Both the position numbers and the translations under genes were made by a program. The notes under the pieces are model-generated. The model saw nothing but the letters and a program-made list of their open reading frames with translations. It was not told where the DNA came from and ran no database searches. From UBA1275 sp038124025 (GTDB lineage: Bacteria; Bacteroidota; Rhodothermia; Balneolales; Balneolaceae), in the NCBI GenBank assembly GCA_038124025.1, contig JAYPBC010000001.1, forward strand, positions 1 through 64,000: 64,000 nt of DNA. The letters run 5' to 3'. Shown piece after piece: positions 54,708-64,000 of this stretch (positions are counted from its first letter, which is position 1; the number at the start of each line of letters is the position of its first letter).

Positions 54708-56498
54708 TTATTCCTTGTTAAATCTTGGTAACATACTTTTAATTATACCCCAAACACCCTTTGCTGGTTTAGGTGCCTTTTTCGCTCTTTTTGCGGCTTG
54801 ATTGAGGGTTTTAACTTCCACAGAAGGTCTCTTTTTTGACTTTGATGAAGTTCGTGGTGACTTCTTTTTTGAAGCTTTATTTGAGGTCTTACTGGTTTTT
54901 TTCGTACCCCCACCAGCTCCTTTTATGTTGGCCTTCTTAGTCTTGGTATCTTTCTTTAGTTTTACCGTAACCGATGTTTTGGATTTTTTCTCTTTTCCAT
55001 TGTTGGATGAAGCCTCTTCACTTGTCTTTTGTTTTGAATCATCCTTTTTGGGTGAGGCTTGTTCATTAGAGGATTCTTTTAGCTCAGGTATGACCACCTC
55101 GCCATCGACCACTAAATGAATTACTAATTTGCCCTCATCGTCACGGTTAAACTGTACATTTTTTGCTTTGTTAAAGTCAGCTTGAACGAGCTTTACTTCG
55201 TCTTTGGAACCATTAGAATCCTCTTTATCGAGCGTTATTTGCTTCTTTTTTTCTGAGGCTTTTTTATCCTTAGCAGTGACTACTCTTATGCTTTTTTCAG
55301 AGCCAGACACACTTGCTTTAGCGTTACTATCAGAATCATTTTTTGACGTTTTACCCTGTTCAGGTTCCCCAAATAAGGTATCCAACTCCCCTTTACTCAC
55401 TTTTACAATCTGTAGAGCATCACCTACCTTTTTTTCTATGGCTTGGAAATACTTTTGATCTTGACGATTTACCAATGTGACCGCTGTACCTTCTTTATCG
55501 TATCTACCTGTTCTACCAATCCGATGTATATAATCTTCCACGGCTCTAGGTACGTCATAGTTTATGATCATAGAAACATCATTAATATCGATACCTCGGG
55601 CAAGCACATCTGTCGCTACAATAACCGATACTTCGCCATTCTTGAACGCTTGAAGTGCCACATTACGCTCGTATTGATCTCGATCTCCATGAATTCCTAC
55701 TGACTCCACATCGATTTTTTTGAGCGCCCTTACTAGTTGATCGGCACCTTTCTTTGTCGCAGTAAAAATTATGCATGAATTCCACTCATGATGACCAAAG
55801 TAGCGTTGAATAAAACGCAATTTTTCACGTCCATCTAACAAATATGCTTTTTGCTCAACCGAATTGGATGTAGTAGAGACCTCAATTTCAACTTTTTTAG
55901 GGTTTTTCATAATCTTGGAAGCAAGCTTATGAATATCTTTCGGCATGGTTGCTGAGAAGAGAAGATTTTGACGCTGTTTTGGCAATTTGTCTATAATGTG
56001 TTGAACATCAGGTAAAAACCCCATATCCAGCATACGATCAGCTTCGTCAAGTACTAAAAATTCAATACCGGAAAAATCAACATCCAGGACCTTCATCTGA
56101 TCAATTAATCGTCCTGGTGTAGCTACCAAGATATCCACCCCAGCACGAATAGCTTCTGCTTGTTTCCCAAAATCCTCTCCTCCAATAATGGTACAAGATG
56201 TTGTATCTGTATGGTATCCAAGGGCGAATATTTGTTCGTCAATTTGCTGAGCTAGTTCCCGGGTCGGAGACAATATAAGCGTTCGTATGTGTTCCTTTTT
56301 TTCTTTGAGCATGAGCTCTAATACAGGTATCACAAATGCACCCGTTTTACCCGTACCCGTTTGTGCGGCACCTAGTACATCATCACCCTGTAATAAAAGC
56401 GGTATACATTGTTCTTGAATAGGCGTTGGCTCTTTAAATCCAACATCGTCTAATCCTGCCTGTAGTAATTCGTGTAGATTAAATTCTTTAAATTGCAA
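54708..56498 (-). CDS. DEAD-box RNA helicase with a long lysine-rich tail
   Basis: A 596-residue helicase. The core has Q motif FKEPTPIQEQCIP, motif I AQTGTGKT, II VLDEADRMLDMGF, III SATMP, V VATDVLARGID and VI HRIGRTGRYD. From about residue 380 the tail is low complexity and strongly basic, with KKTSKTSNKASKKKSPR-type runs, ending in WGIIKSMLPRFNKE. This RhlE/CsdA-like layout suggests RNA binding in ribosome assembly or decay. The tail compares with disordered tails of Bacteroidota DEAD-box proteins. Confidence 0.9.
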   Translation of the reverse strand: MQFKEFNLHELLQAGLDDVGFKEPTPIQEQCIPLLLQGDDVLGAAQTGTGKTGAFVIPVLELMLKEKKEHIRTLILSPTRELAQQIDEQIFALGYHTDTTSCTIIGGEDFGKQAEAIRAGVDILVATPGRLIDQMKVLDVDFSGIEFLVLDEADRMLDMGFLPDVQHIIDKLPKQRQNLLFSATMPKDIHKLASKIMKNPKKVEIEVSTTSNSVEQKAYLLDGREKLRFIQRYFGHHEWNSCIIFTATKKGADQLVRALKKIDVESVGIHGDRDQYERNVALQAFKNGEVSVIVATDVLARGIDINDVSMIINYDVPRAVEDYIHRIGRTGRYDKEGTAVTLVNRQDQKYFQAIEKKVGDALQIVKVSKGELDTLFGEPEQGKTSKNDSDSNAKASVSGSEKSIRVVTAKDKKASEKKKQITLDKEDSNGSKDEVKLVQADFNKAKNVQFNRDDEGKLVIHLVVDGEVVIPELKESSNEQASPKKDDSKQKTSEEASSNNGKEKKSKTSVTVKLKKDTKTKKANIKGAGGGTKKTSKTSNKASKKKSPRTSSKSKKRPSVEVKTLNQAAKRAKKAPKPAKGVWGIIKSMLPRFNKE

Positions 56499-56630
56499 TG
56501 GTTCTCTTTAGTAATCTTTATTTGTCTTAATATACATACAATATGTGAAAAGTGTTTTAGTGCATGAATTATTCTATCTTGTAACTCTAGAGATTTAAAC
56601 ATAATTATTAAACATACACACACCACTTAT

Positions 56631-57350
56631 ATGCGATCATTTACATACCTTAAATCCACCGTAGGTATCTTCATTGGGCTTGGTTTAGTCTCAATATCTT
56701 GCAACAACCAAACAGCTACCTACCCAGAAAAAGCCTCCATGAATACCTTAGTCGATAGTGTGAGCTATGCTATTGGGTATCAAAACGGTAGCCAGCTCAC
56801 GGCACAAGGATTCGAAAATGCTGATTTAGATAATTTTATTGCTGGATTTCAAGCCGGTCAAAATGGTACCGAAAACGAAATGTCTACGGTTAACATTCAA
56901 GAATTATTTGGACGTTTTGGTCAGTATCTAATGGATCAAATGAAAGTCGCAAACTTAGAAGAACAAGAGGATTTCCTAACTGAAAACCGAATGAAAGAGG
57001 GAGTTATGGAAACCGAGTCAGGCTTACAGTATAAAGTTATTGAAGAAGGCGATGGTGCCTCTCCGACTCCTGAGAATACAGTAGTGGTTCAATATGAGGG
57101 TACTTTAATTGATGGAACCCGCTTTGACGGAACCTATGATGAGTTGGGAAACCCTGGTGAGCCTGCTGAGTTTGTTCTTGGTGGTGTCATTCCAGGCTGG
57201 ACCGAAGGTCTCCAATTAATGAAAGAAGGTTCAGTGTATATGTTCTATATCCCTTCTGAGTTGGCCTATGGCGAAAACCCTCGTCCTGGTGGTGCAATAC
57301 AACCCAACGATATGCTTATTTTTAAAATAGCACTAGAAGAAGTGAAATAG
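56631..57350 (+). CDS. FKBP-type peptidyl-prolyl isomerase, FkpA/Mip-like lipoprotein
   Basis: A 239-residue exported isomerase. A signal peptide ends at Cys24 (SISC, lipoprotein-like). The N-terminal dimerisation domain (about 40-120: VDSVSYAIGYQNGSQL, DNFIAGFQAG) is that of the FkpA/Mip group. The FKBP domain (about 125-239) has ESGLQYKVIEEGDG, VVQYEGTLIDGTRFDGTYD, VIPGWTEGLQLMKEG, YIPSELAYGENPRPGGAI and NDMLIFKIAL. It converges on recD with 28 bp between the stops. Confidence 0.88.
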   Translation: MRSFTYLKSTVGIFIGLGLVSISCNNQTATYPEKASMNTLVDSVSYAIGYQNGSQLTAQGFENADLDNFIAGFQAGQNGTENEMSTVNIQELFGRFGQYLMDQMKVANLEEQEDFLTENRMKEGVMETESGLQYKVIEEGDGASPTPENTVVVQYEGTLIDGTRFDGTYDELGNPGEPAEFVLGGVIPGWTEGLQLMKEGSVYMFYIPSELAYGENPRPGGAIQPNDMLIFKIALEEVK

Positions 57351-57378
57351 GTCGAGCTATTTTTAAGGTAGTTTGCTA

Positions 57379-59226
57379 TTACAACTTACTTTGAAGGCCG
57401 CTTCTGCGCATTATTGTTGTGGAAATGGCCTTTTCTAATTGCACCTCAGTAGCTAATATAGTCACACTTATTCTCGCACGAGTAACAGCAGTATATAATA
57501 ATTCTCGAGTATGAAGTAGACTATCAGTAGGTGACAATATCACATAAACATGATCATATTCGGAACCCTGTGATTTATGAATGGTAAGTGCGTAACCCAA
57601 TTCATATGAAGGCAGACTACTTGCTGGGATTTCCTTCCACCCAAGCCCCATAGCTGCAGTACTTGCTGCCTCGTCAACAGATTGAGTGACTGACAGATTT
57701 TGGTCCCTATTTAAAGTATTGAAGCGAACACATACGGGATCTAAGGACGAGCAAATCCCCATATCACCATTGAATAATTCTTTAGAAGTGTCATTTTCAC
57801 GAATCATAATGGGTCTGCCTAAATACCAAGGTCCATTAACACCACCAGAATCCACCAAAGTAGATAGAGCATTAGTTCTGATCTTTTGATCGATAAATTC
57901 ATTAATTGGTTCAATACCTAGCCAGCCTTGGCGAACGGCACCTAGTAGACAATGACTCTCTACATTTCCAGGATTATTTATTGAAGAATCTAACTGCCTC
58001 TTTAATCTACTAAATTCAATTTTTGCACATTCAAGTAAGTAATTCCTCACCCCATTACGTTCGGTACTTTTATTTGGATTGTAACTTTGCCACCGTACAT
58101 CTTTTAGGTCTTCATTGGTCAATAAATCCCGACAACTTGCCCAATCCCCATTTTTTATTGCAAGGCTTAAATCTGGTATACTACTGCTAGATTTCTGGCG
58201 GTAGTTGGTTTCCAGTTCAAATACCCCATAACTTGTATGGTCGGTATTGGGTTTATGGGTGCATAAATCGCCTAAAATATTACCCGCTTCCACTGATTCG
58301 AGCTGAAATCGATCCCCAACTAAAATTAACTGGGATCCCTCTTTACATGCTCTGATAATGTGAATAAACAAATCAATATCGATCATTGAGGCTTCATCGA
58401 TTATAATAGTATCAGAATTAAGTCGGTTCTTGACACCCTTGGAGAAGCTGCCATCATGCCTCGCTCCTAGCATTCTGTGTATGGTCATTGCTTCACCATA
58501 TAGCTCCAATAAACCGGTGTCAATGGATTCATTCATTCGTTTAGCTGCTTTACCTGTAGGAGCCGCTAGTTGTATGCGAAGGTCTGGAAACCATTGGTGA
58601 TAGACCTTCATTATCCGCTCAAGAGTATAGGTTTTACCTGTTCCAGGACCTCCAGTCACAATAATAAATTGACTGCTAAATAGATGAGTAAGGATCTGTT
58701 TCTTAGGGGCATCTAAATTTGAAAATTCCTGAATTATCCACTTTCTATAATCAGCCAACTCAAGACCCGAAACCCTACGGTTGGCTAAGTAAGACTTGGG
58801 TTCATAGTCTACATTTTTAAGCCAAGAGACAATTTCATTTTCAAAAGTAAGATGACGTTTCATATATAGACGCTCCTCTTCTACCACAAAAGACTCGAAA
58901 CCTTCCTTGAAGCTTAGGTCACTCAATACATTCAGAAGGGTGTCTATATCCCAATTAGTGCCATCCAGTTTTCTAAACAAACCACTCATGGCTAAAGTTG
59001 GCTTAAGGATATCTGCTATTTCAATACATACAAAACCTTGTTTATGAAACTCTAACCAACACAATAATGCATACCGCTTTATAAGTGTTTCCTCTTTGGT
59101 CGCATGTGTAATTCCAAATTCCGAAATCAGATAAGAATTGAAGGATAAATAAACTGTGGGATTACTAAAGGCTTGCTGGTTACTCTCCAACCATTCGGTG
59201 ATGATATCATATTCAATAGTTGCCAT
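57379..59226 (-). CDS. recD: Exodeoxyribonuclease V alpha subunit RecD
   Basis: The 5'-3' helicase subunit of RecBCD; 615 residues. Walker A is VTGGPGTGKT, motif II IIIDEASMIDIDL, motif III LVGDRFQLESVEAG, and ALTIHKSQGSEYDHV and LYTAVTRARI are motifs V/VI. Its start overlaps recB by 14 bp, so it is coupled. It is the last gene of the rec unit. Confidence 0.93.
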   Translation of the reverse strand: MATIEYDIITEWLESNQQAFSNPTVYLSFNSYLISEFGITHATKEETLIKRYALLCWLEFHKQGFVCIEIADILKPTLAMSGLFRKLDGTNWDIDTLLNVLSDLSFKEGFESFVVEEERLYMKRHLTFENEIVSWLKNVDYEPKSYLANRRVSGLELADYRKWIIQEFSNLDAPKKQILTHLFSSQFIIVTGGPGTGKTYTLERIMKVYHQWFPDLRIQLAAPTGKAAKRMNESIDTGLLELYGEAMTIHRMLGARHDGSFSKGVKNRLNSDTIIIDEASMIDIDLFIHIIRACKEGSQLILVGDRFQLESVEAGNILGDLCTHKPNTDHTSYGVFELETNYRQKSSSSIPDLSLAIKNGDWASCRDLLTNEDLKDVRWQSYNPNKSTERNGVRNYLLECAKIEFSRLKRQLDSSINNPGNVESHCLLGAVRQGWLGIEPINEFIDQKIRTNALSTLVDSGGVNGPWYLGRPIMIRENDTSKELFNGDMGICSSLDPVCVRFNTLNRDQNLSVTQSVDEAASTAAMGLGWKEIPASSLPSYELGYALTIHKSQGSEYDHVYVILSPTDSLLHTRELLYTAVTRARISVTILATEVQLEKAISTTIMRRSGLQSKL

Positions 59227-62200
59227 TTAAAATCACCTCCATTTCCTTTATCCGCTGTTCCGAGGGACGGCAAAAGTGTATACCTTGCCTATGATTATCT
59301 GCAGATAGGCCACGAACAAACACATAATAATAGCCTCCAAAGTGTTGCTGATAGGCGTAATTCTTTTTATAGGCCGTTAGGAATTTATGTATGGCCAAAC
59401 TATAAAGATGTCCTTGAATATCGTAGGATAATCTTACCATATGTTCATTTAGTGAATCAGGTGAGTAAGCCTCATTTCCCTGCAAAAAATTAGTCTTATA
59501 ATCTAAAATGTAATATATATCTTCATGCTCAAAACTGAGATCTATGAATCCTTTCAAAAATCCAGCTGATATGGTATTGTTGGAGTGCTCCAGATTAGCC
59601 AAAAGACCCTTCTTGATATCACTCTGCTGACCTTCTTGGGTGCCTATTTCCATGTTAGTGGATAATTTATTCGAACGAATTAGCTCATATAAGGCATCTA
59701 CTTGGTAAGGCTTAACCGATAAGAAAAAAGGCTTTTCAATAATAATTTGTCCCTTCTTTAATTTTGAAATGGTGATATCATCGAATAATGGCACATTCAT
59801 CATCCTCTCAATCCAATGGTAAAATTGAAACTGTTGAGGCTCATTTAGCCCAAAATTCTTGGCTTCCATTAAAACCCATTCTTTATAATCAAAAGCTTGC
59901 ATGCTCCATTTGTCAAGTAATTCTTCCATAATTCGGTGATAAAAACTACCTAACTCTGTTCCTCCAGGCATCCTTGTAAAAGCATTCATTGACTCACTCT
60001 CTTTCTCCGTTTTCTTCAAAGCACCATTTAGGCCTTCTTCCTGCTCTCCTATAATATCATCGGTGTCTAAATAGTCTTTTGCATCATCTAATAAAGCGAA
60101 TATTTGAGCATTTGAACCGTCTACAAGTCGGTCCTTTAAGCGCTTTATCGAACTATAGGAATGTACTTGTGCAAAGTTCTTGAGTACCTCATCTTGTTCA
60201 AAAGTAGCAAATTGAAGCCTTTGTGATGGTTTAACGCTTTCGGACACCCTTAATTCATATTGTTGCTTAAATTTTTGGTACCAAGGGTTTGATTTATTTA
60301 TTTTATCAGCACATGTAGCTTTGTTTGCAGTAAACTTCTCCATTAATTGATGAGCCATTTGCTTTGCAAGTCTATCTGCCGTCAGATTTTTTGTCCTGGG
60401 TTTAACCAGCTTTTCGCTAATAGATTCAATGAGTTCTGATTTATCCATCTGCGAAGCCAGTAATCCCGAACTCCAACCCCGAGCACCTGTATGGGTATAC
60501 ATAAAACAGACCGATTCAGATCGAGTTATTGATACATAACAGAGCCTAATATTACTTGCAATTTCTTCAATAACCATCGGTAAGGTCGTCTCAAGATGGA
60601 TATCCTTTGCTTTGGTTACCATCCTCAAGTCAATCATTTGTTGATCGTCTTTACGGTACTTGCTTATTTTGTTATTTAATTCAAAATTACTGCCAGACGA
60701 TGAATAAGGGCAAAATACAATTGGATATTGAAGGCCTTTACTGCGATGAGCTGTAATAATATGAACCATATCTTCATCGGTATTTAGACGAATTACATCC
60801 TCATCCAATGCAGACTCATCTTCGTCTTCGGTAGATCGGGCATGAAGGTAATTTATTAGTGAAGACACCCCCATCCATTTGGAATGCTGAAGCCTACTAA
60901 TAACCTCAAATAAATGCTCAATATTGGTAATAATCCGTTCAAAATTATCTAATTTTGTCCATCTCGACCAGATGCCTAGCTTCCTAAAAAGAGTGTGTAG
61001 TATCGTATGTATTTTTTGCTTACTGAGTGATGAATGAGCCTTATGAATCTGCTCCATAACCCTCGCCCATTCCATCTCTTGGGTTTGTACTACTTGAAGT
61101 TCGAACGAATTTAAAACAGATAAACGGTGAGCTAAAATTGTATTAATTAATCGCTCTCTAGAAGGATCTTGAATTACCTGCAACCATTGCAGAAGGTATT
61201 GAGCCTCTTCAGTAGTGAAAATTGATTGTTGGCTATTAATAATTGATTCAATTCCCAAAGATTTTAGTTGCCTTTGTATGTCAAAAGCATCATGATTTTT
61301 ATGCACCAATACCGCAATGTCGGACGCTTTGAAAGGTTCCACATCCAATTGCCCTGAAGAATTGATGGTACGAATTAAGTTACAGTCTAGTAACTCTTTG
61401 ATCCGCGCTACAACATCTAATTTAATAGCCTCATTAGTTTCTGTCACTCCTTCCCCATTTATTTCAACCATTTGGATAGGATGCAACCTCTGCCATTCCT
61501 CGTTTCCTTTGATATAAACATGATTTGAATAAAGAGACTCAGGACTTACTTTTTGATGATGTATTTCCTGGCCTTGAGTATTTTTTTGAGAAGGATGCAG
61601 GCTATCTTGGTAGTCAATTTCTATAAGAAATGGATCCTTAGCTTGAGTACTAGAAAACAATTCATTAGTAAAGTTTAAAAGCTCGGGATTGGACCTATAA
61701 TTATAGGATAGTTTAAATCGATTAGATGTTGGCACCCAATTCCGAGCGACTAAATAAGTGTGTATATCTGCCCCTCTAAAACCATAGATTGCTTGTTTGG
61801 GATCACCAATAAGATACAGTGTTCCAAAATTGGTATATAGACGTTTAAATATTTCGAATTGATCCCTATCTGTATCCTGGAATTCATCAATTAATGCAAC
61901 TTTATATACCTCCCGAATTAATTGTACAAAATCTTCATCCGCTTCTTGGATACCTTTAGACACAATTTGTATCAGATCATCATAATCCAACCAACCTTTG
62001 TTTTCTTTTTCATTGCGGATACATGCGCGTATTTGTGTAACCCAATAGAGCGTTATGATATGTTGTAGTTGTGCATACCAATCCGCTTCATCATAGTCAG
62101 ATTTAGTTTTTTCACTCTTTTCTGCTAGAGCTAAAAAATCTGCTAGGCTATGTAGCTGTATATTTCCCTCACATTCCTGAAGGTAGGAATTCCAAAGTGA

Positions 62201-62842
62201 ATGTATAGGTTGAATTTCATGCTCAGTTCGAAACGCACCTTTAAAAGTATCATAAACTATTTCAGGGCTTTTCATCCCCTTTCCCAGCTCCGAAAATAAT
62301 TGTTGCATGCGCTGAATCATAGGCTGCTTGGTAGGCGCATAAAAAGCTCTCCAGAATTCCCTTATGCTATCCAATACAAATAAGGTGGGATTAGGTGCTA
62401 ACTCAAAATTGGGACGTACATTAAACTTAAAAGGATAGGATCTCAGTAAAGTTTGGCAAAAGCCATGAATTGTCGAAATATTAGCTTCATCAAAGGTAGT
62501 TACAGCTATTTGCAAGCGTTTCTGGGCTTCATAATCTAGTTCGTAGCTACTTTTGCAATAAGCTAAAAAGCTGTCAGTAGCTACTTTTTTGCGAGTATCT
62601 ACTGCATTTTTAGCTTCAAACAACTCCAATACCTCTTTACAACGAGACTGTATGCGAGCTCGTAGTTCTACTGTAGCCGCCTCAGTAAAAGTAAGCACTA
62701 AAATATTTTTCAAATCCAATGCTCCTTCTGCAATTAGCCGTACTACCAAAGAACTTATATTAAAAGTTTTTCCGGTGCCTGCATTAGCCTCAACTAAATG
62801 AATTCCTGCTAGAGGTGCCTTGGTAACGTCAAAATGTTTCAT
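59213..62842 (-). CDS. recB: Exodeoxyribonuclease V beta subunit RecB
   Basis: Helicase-nuclease subunit of 1209 residues, within the family range (about 1180-1250). Motif I is EANAGTGKTFNI, II VALIDEFQDTDRDQFEIF, III YLIGDPKQAIYGFRGADI, then IITAHRSKGLQYPIVFCP and LCYVSITRSES. The C-terminal nuclease domain has KGFIDLSF and YILDYKTN, with the catalytic acid-lysine pattern, so it should be an active nuclease. It starts 3 bp after the recC stop. Confidence 0.95.
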   Translation of the reverse strand: MKHFDVTKAPLAGIHLVEANAGTGKTFNISSLVVRLIAEGALDLKNILVLTFTEAATVELRARIQSRCKEVLELFEAKNAVDTRKKVATDSFLAYCKSSYELDYEAQKRLQIAVTTFDEANISTIHGFCQTLLRSYPFKFNVRPNFELAPNPTLFVLDSIREFWRAFYAPTKQPMIQRMQQLFSELGKGMKSPEIVYDTFKGAFRTEHEIQPIHSLWNSYLQECEGNIQLHSLADFLALAEKSEKTKSDYDEADWYAQLQHIITLYWVTQIRACIRNEKENKGWLDYDDLIQIVSKGIQEADEDFVQLIREVYKVALIDEFQDTDRDQFEIFKRLYTNFGTLYLIGDPKQAIYGFRGADIHTYLVARNWVPTSNRFKLSYNYRSNPELLNFTNELFSSTQAKDPFLIEIDYQDSLHPSQKNTQGQEIHHQKVSPESLYSNHVYIKGNEEWQRLHPIQMVEINGEGVTETNEAIKLDVVARIKELLDCNLIRTINSSGQLDVEPFKASDIAVLVHKNHDAFDIQRQLKSLGIESIINSQQSIFTTEEAQYLLQWLQVIQDPSRERLINTILAHRLSVLNSFELQVVQTQEMEWARVMEQIHKAHSSLSKQKIHTILHTLFRKLGIWSRWTKLDNFERIITNIEHLFEVISRLQHSKWMGVSSLINYLHARSTEDEDESALDEDVIRLNTDEDMVHIITAHRSKGLQYPIVFCPYSSSGSNFELNNKISKYRKDDQQMIDLRMVTKAKDIHLETTLPMVIEEIASNIRLCYVSITRSESVCFMYTHTGARGWSSGLLASQMDKSELIESISEKLVKPRTKNLTADRLAKQMAHQLMEKFTANKATCADKINKSNPWYQKFKQQYELRVSESVKPSQRLQFATFEQDEVLKNFAQVHSYSSIKRLKDRLVDGSNAQIFALLDDAKDYLDTDDIIGEQEEGLNGALKKTEKESESMNAFTRMPGGTELGSFYHRIMEELLDKWSMQAFDYKEWVLMEAKNFGLNEPQQFQFYHWIERMMNVPLFDDITISKLKKGQIIIEKPFFLSVKPYQVDALYELIRSNKLSTNMEIGTQEGQQSDIKKGLLANLEHSNNTISAGFLKGFIDLSFEHEDIYYILDYKTNFLQGNEAYSPDSLNEHMVRLSYDIQGHLYSLAIHKFLTAYKKNYAYQQHFGGYYYVFVRGLSADNHRQGIHFCRPSEQRIKEMEVILNGNY

Positions 62843-62845
62843 CCC

Positions 62846-64000
62846 TCACCCCTTAAGCACTTGTTTATTTCCAATCTCTAGCCAATTAGCCCAAAACCTA
62901 GAACTGTTTTCATGAAAGGCTTCGGTATTTATAGGATCTTCACCAAACCAGCTGATAGTATTCCAGGTGTCTTCTCCCTCTCCAGAGAATCCGTAGGATT
63001 TGTTTTGCTGTTTCCAGGCAGATTTCGCTTTATCAAGTGCATAAAAGACATCGCCTATTTTATCGAGTGCCTGTACATAGCTTAATGAACTCTCAGGAAA
63101 GAATGTCAAAGAATCTTTGGTATGCATAGCATTAGCGTACCAATCTATGAGTTGTTCTAGTTGCTGTTGAGCTAATTCTGCTTGTATAGTACCAAGATTG
63201 AGGACGGTGTTTTTCTTATCAATATAATAGTAATGTGAATCTACTTGAGATCCCGTAGCTGCCATCAATAAATGCTTGATAAAGTATTCTACTTTGTGTT
63301 TTGCTCTTAGATTGCCCAAACGGTATTCTATATATTCACCGTTACTCACGGTTGGTAACTCCCCCTCCAAAATATAGTTTTGAGTCTTTAAGCATACAGA
63401 TTTAGACTCTATGCTCTTTATATCCTCTCCTATTAGGGAATAAAAATGATTAAGCTGTTCAAATAACTCTTCATAAACAGCATAATAGGGCTTGTGGGGA
63501 GGAATCATTTTAGTGCGTCTCAAGTAGTCGTAGCTTTCTTTACAGCCGATTCCTTCTTCCAGAGCCTCCCAAATACGATGCTTCATATCATATTTTTCAA
63601 GACCATTCATGGTATAAGCCTCAAAATCCTGTATAACTGATGGGGTATAAGAATCTTGAAGGTGCAGAATATTTTCGAGATAATATCGAGTTGGATGCAT
63701 ATAAAACCGAATTAAATCATCCAAATCAATAATCCGTGGATCCATCTGCTGACCCATAGTTGCCTGATTCTCATCCATGCTAGAGGCTTTTAATACTAGT
63801 GTGTTATCCACGAAAAAAGTGTGATTATTCGCTTCAACATTCTCATAAATTGACTGGAATTGTTGAAAATGCTCCTGACAAAATGAATGTATGCCTTCAG
63901 TATTATTAAAATATGGTTCTGCGAAGCCATGTAAACGATGGTCAATTTCATTTAATGGTGCTTTCTTAAACGGGATTAACTCTCCCGATTCATTTTGAGC
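62846..64000 (-). CDS. recC: Exodeoxyribonuclease V gamma subunit RecC, C-terminal part (gene cut by the window end)
   Basis: The last 384 codons of a RecC-like protein are present; the frame stays open to the window edge, so an internal GTG at 63811 is not the true start. The edge segment ELIPFKKAPLNEIDHRLHGF resembles the start of the RecC C-terminal nuclease-like domain, and YMHPTRYYLENIL is also typical. This region binds DNA but lacks catalytic residues in RecC. The order recC-recB-recD on one strand is the usual arrangement. Confidence 0.88.
   Translation of the reverse strand, partial: AQNESGELIPFKKAPLNEIDHRLHGFAEPYFNNTEGIHSFCQEHFQQFQSIYENVEANNHTFFVDNTLVLKASSMDENQATMGQQMDPRIIDLDDLIRFYMHPTRYYLENILHLQDSYTPSVIQDFEAYTMNGLEKYDMKHRIWEALEEGIGCKESYDYLRRTKMIPPHKPYYAVYEELFEQLNHFYSLIGEDIKSIESKSVCLKTQNYILEGELPTVSNGEYIEYRLGNLRAKHKVEYFIKHLLMAATGSQVDSHYYYIDKKNTVLNLGTIQAELAQQQLEQLIDWYANAMHTKDSLTFFPESSLSYVQALDKIGDVFYALDKAKSAWKQQNKSYGFSGEGEDTWNTISWFGEDPINTEAFHENSSRFWANWLEIGNKQVLKG

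Noticed and set aside
54802..55458. Plus-strand frames opposite the helicase tail, rich in Phe and Ser
   Set aside because: Their composition mirrors the lysine/serine repeats on the other strand, so they are low-complexity shadows.
1..64000. CRISPR arrays, tRNA/rRNA genes, insertion sequences or defence islands
   Set aside because: No regular spaced repeats, cloverleaf-like segment, transposase motif or defence signature was found on either strand.

Overview
The window reads as about 64 kb of chromosome from a low-to-moderate GC, Gram-negative member of the Bacteroidota/Balneolota/Rhodothermota (FCB) group. Three things suggest this. The envelope is Gram-negative: a BamD lipoprotein, SurA-like foldases and many predicted lipoproteins. 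The suf cluster carries a DUF2480 protein, a family known mainly from Bacteroidota. Most genes lack an obvious Shine-Dalgarno sequence. Balneolota is my best guess; it is an inference from gene content and not from a marker tree. I saw no rRNA, tRNA, insertion sequence, prophage, CRISPR array or recognisable defence locus. Coding density is very high and most genes lie on the minus strand in tightly packed, often overlapping runs.

Region 1 (1-9127, minus): 5' part of metG, then an RNase D gene, a secreted esterase and an SGNH hydrolase, all downstream of a thrA-thrB-thrC threonine operon, with an alpha/beta hydrolase upstream. Two ATTCGAAA elements exactly 20 bp apart lie directly before thrA. 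Region 2 (9352-12770): an acyltransferase (plsC-like) overlaps an unusual gene joining a decayed alpha/beta-hydrolase domain to a VTT/DedA membrane domain; then tadA and apt. Region 3 (12942-20522, minus): a periplasmic folding block of three SurA/parvulin-related proteins followed by a MoxR ATPase and a membrane VWA protein. Region 4 (20665-28254): nucleoside transporter and thymidine kinase, a UvrD-like helicase, der, a 7-helix membrane protein, a peroxiredoxin, and a 555-bp geneless stretch holding what looks like a decayed tonB start.

Region 5 (28384-36784): a rimB-rimK-unknown trio, a D-threonine-aldolase-like enzyme, and a minus run of fni, polyprenyl synthase, bamD, nadD and LD-carboxypeptidase. 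Region 6 (36791-43081, minus): sufB-sufC-sufD-sufS-nfu-sufA-DUF2480, with no sufE/sufU or sufT in view. Region 7 (43241-49290, minus): greA, NUDIX, ackA, a lipoprotein with an apparently dead caspase-like domain, pta and manA. The pseudo-caspase lipoprotein, overlapping ackA and sitting between ackA and pta, is the most unusual gene here. Region 8 (49449-57350): an MFS exporter, a DUF971 protein, small membrane proteins, two FKBP isomerases, a phage-type metallopeptidase, alkaline phosphatase and a DEAD-box helicase with a long lysine-rich tail. Region 9 (57379-64000, minus): recC (cut by the window end)-recB-recD.

Functions are read from motifs by eye; no database search or structure prediction was run.
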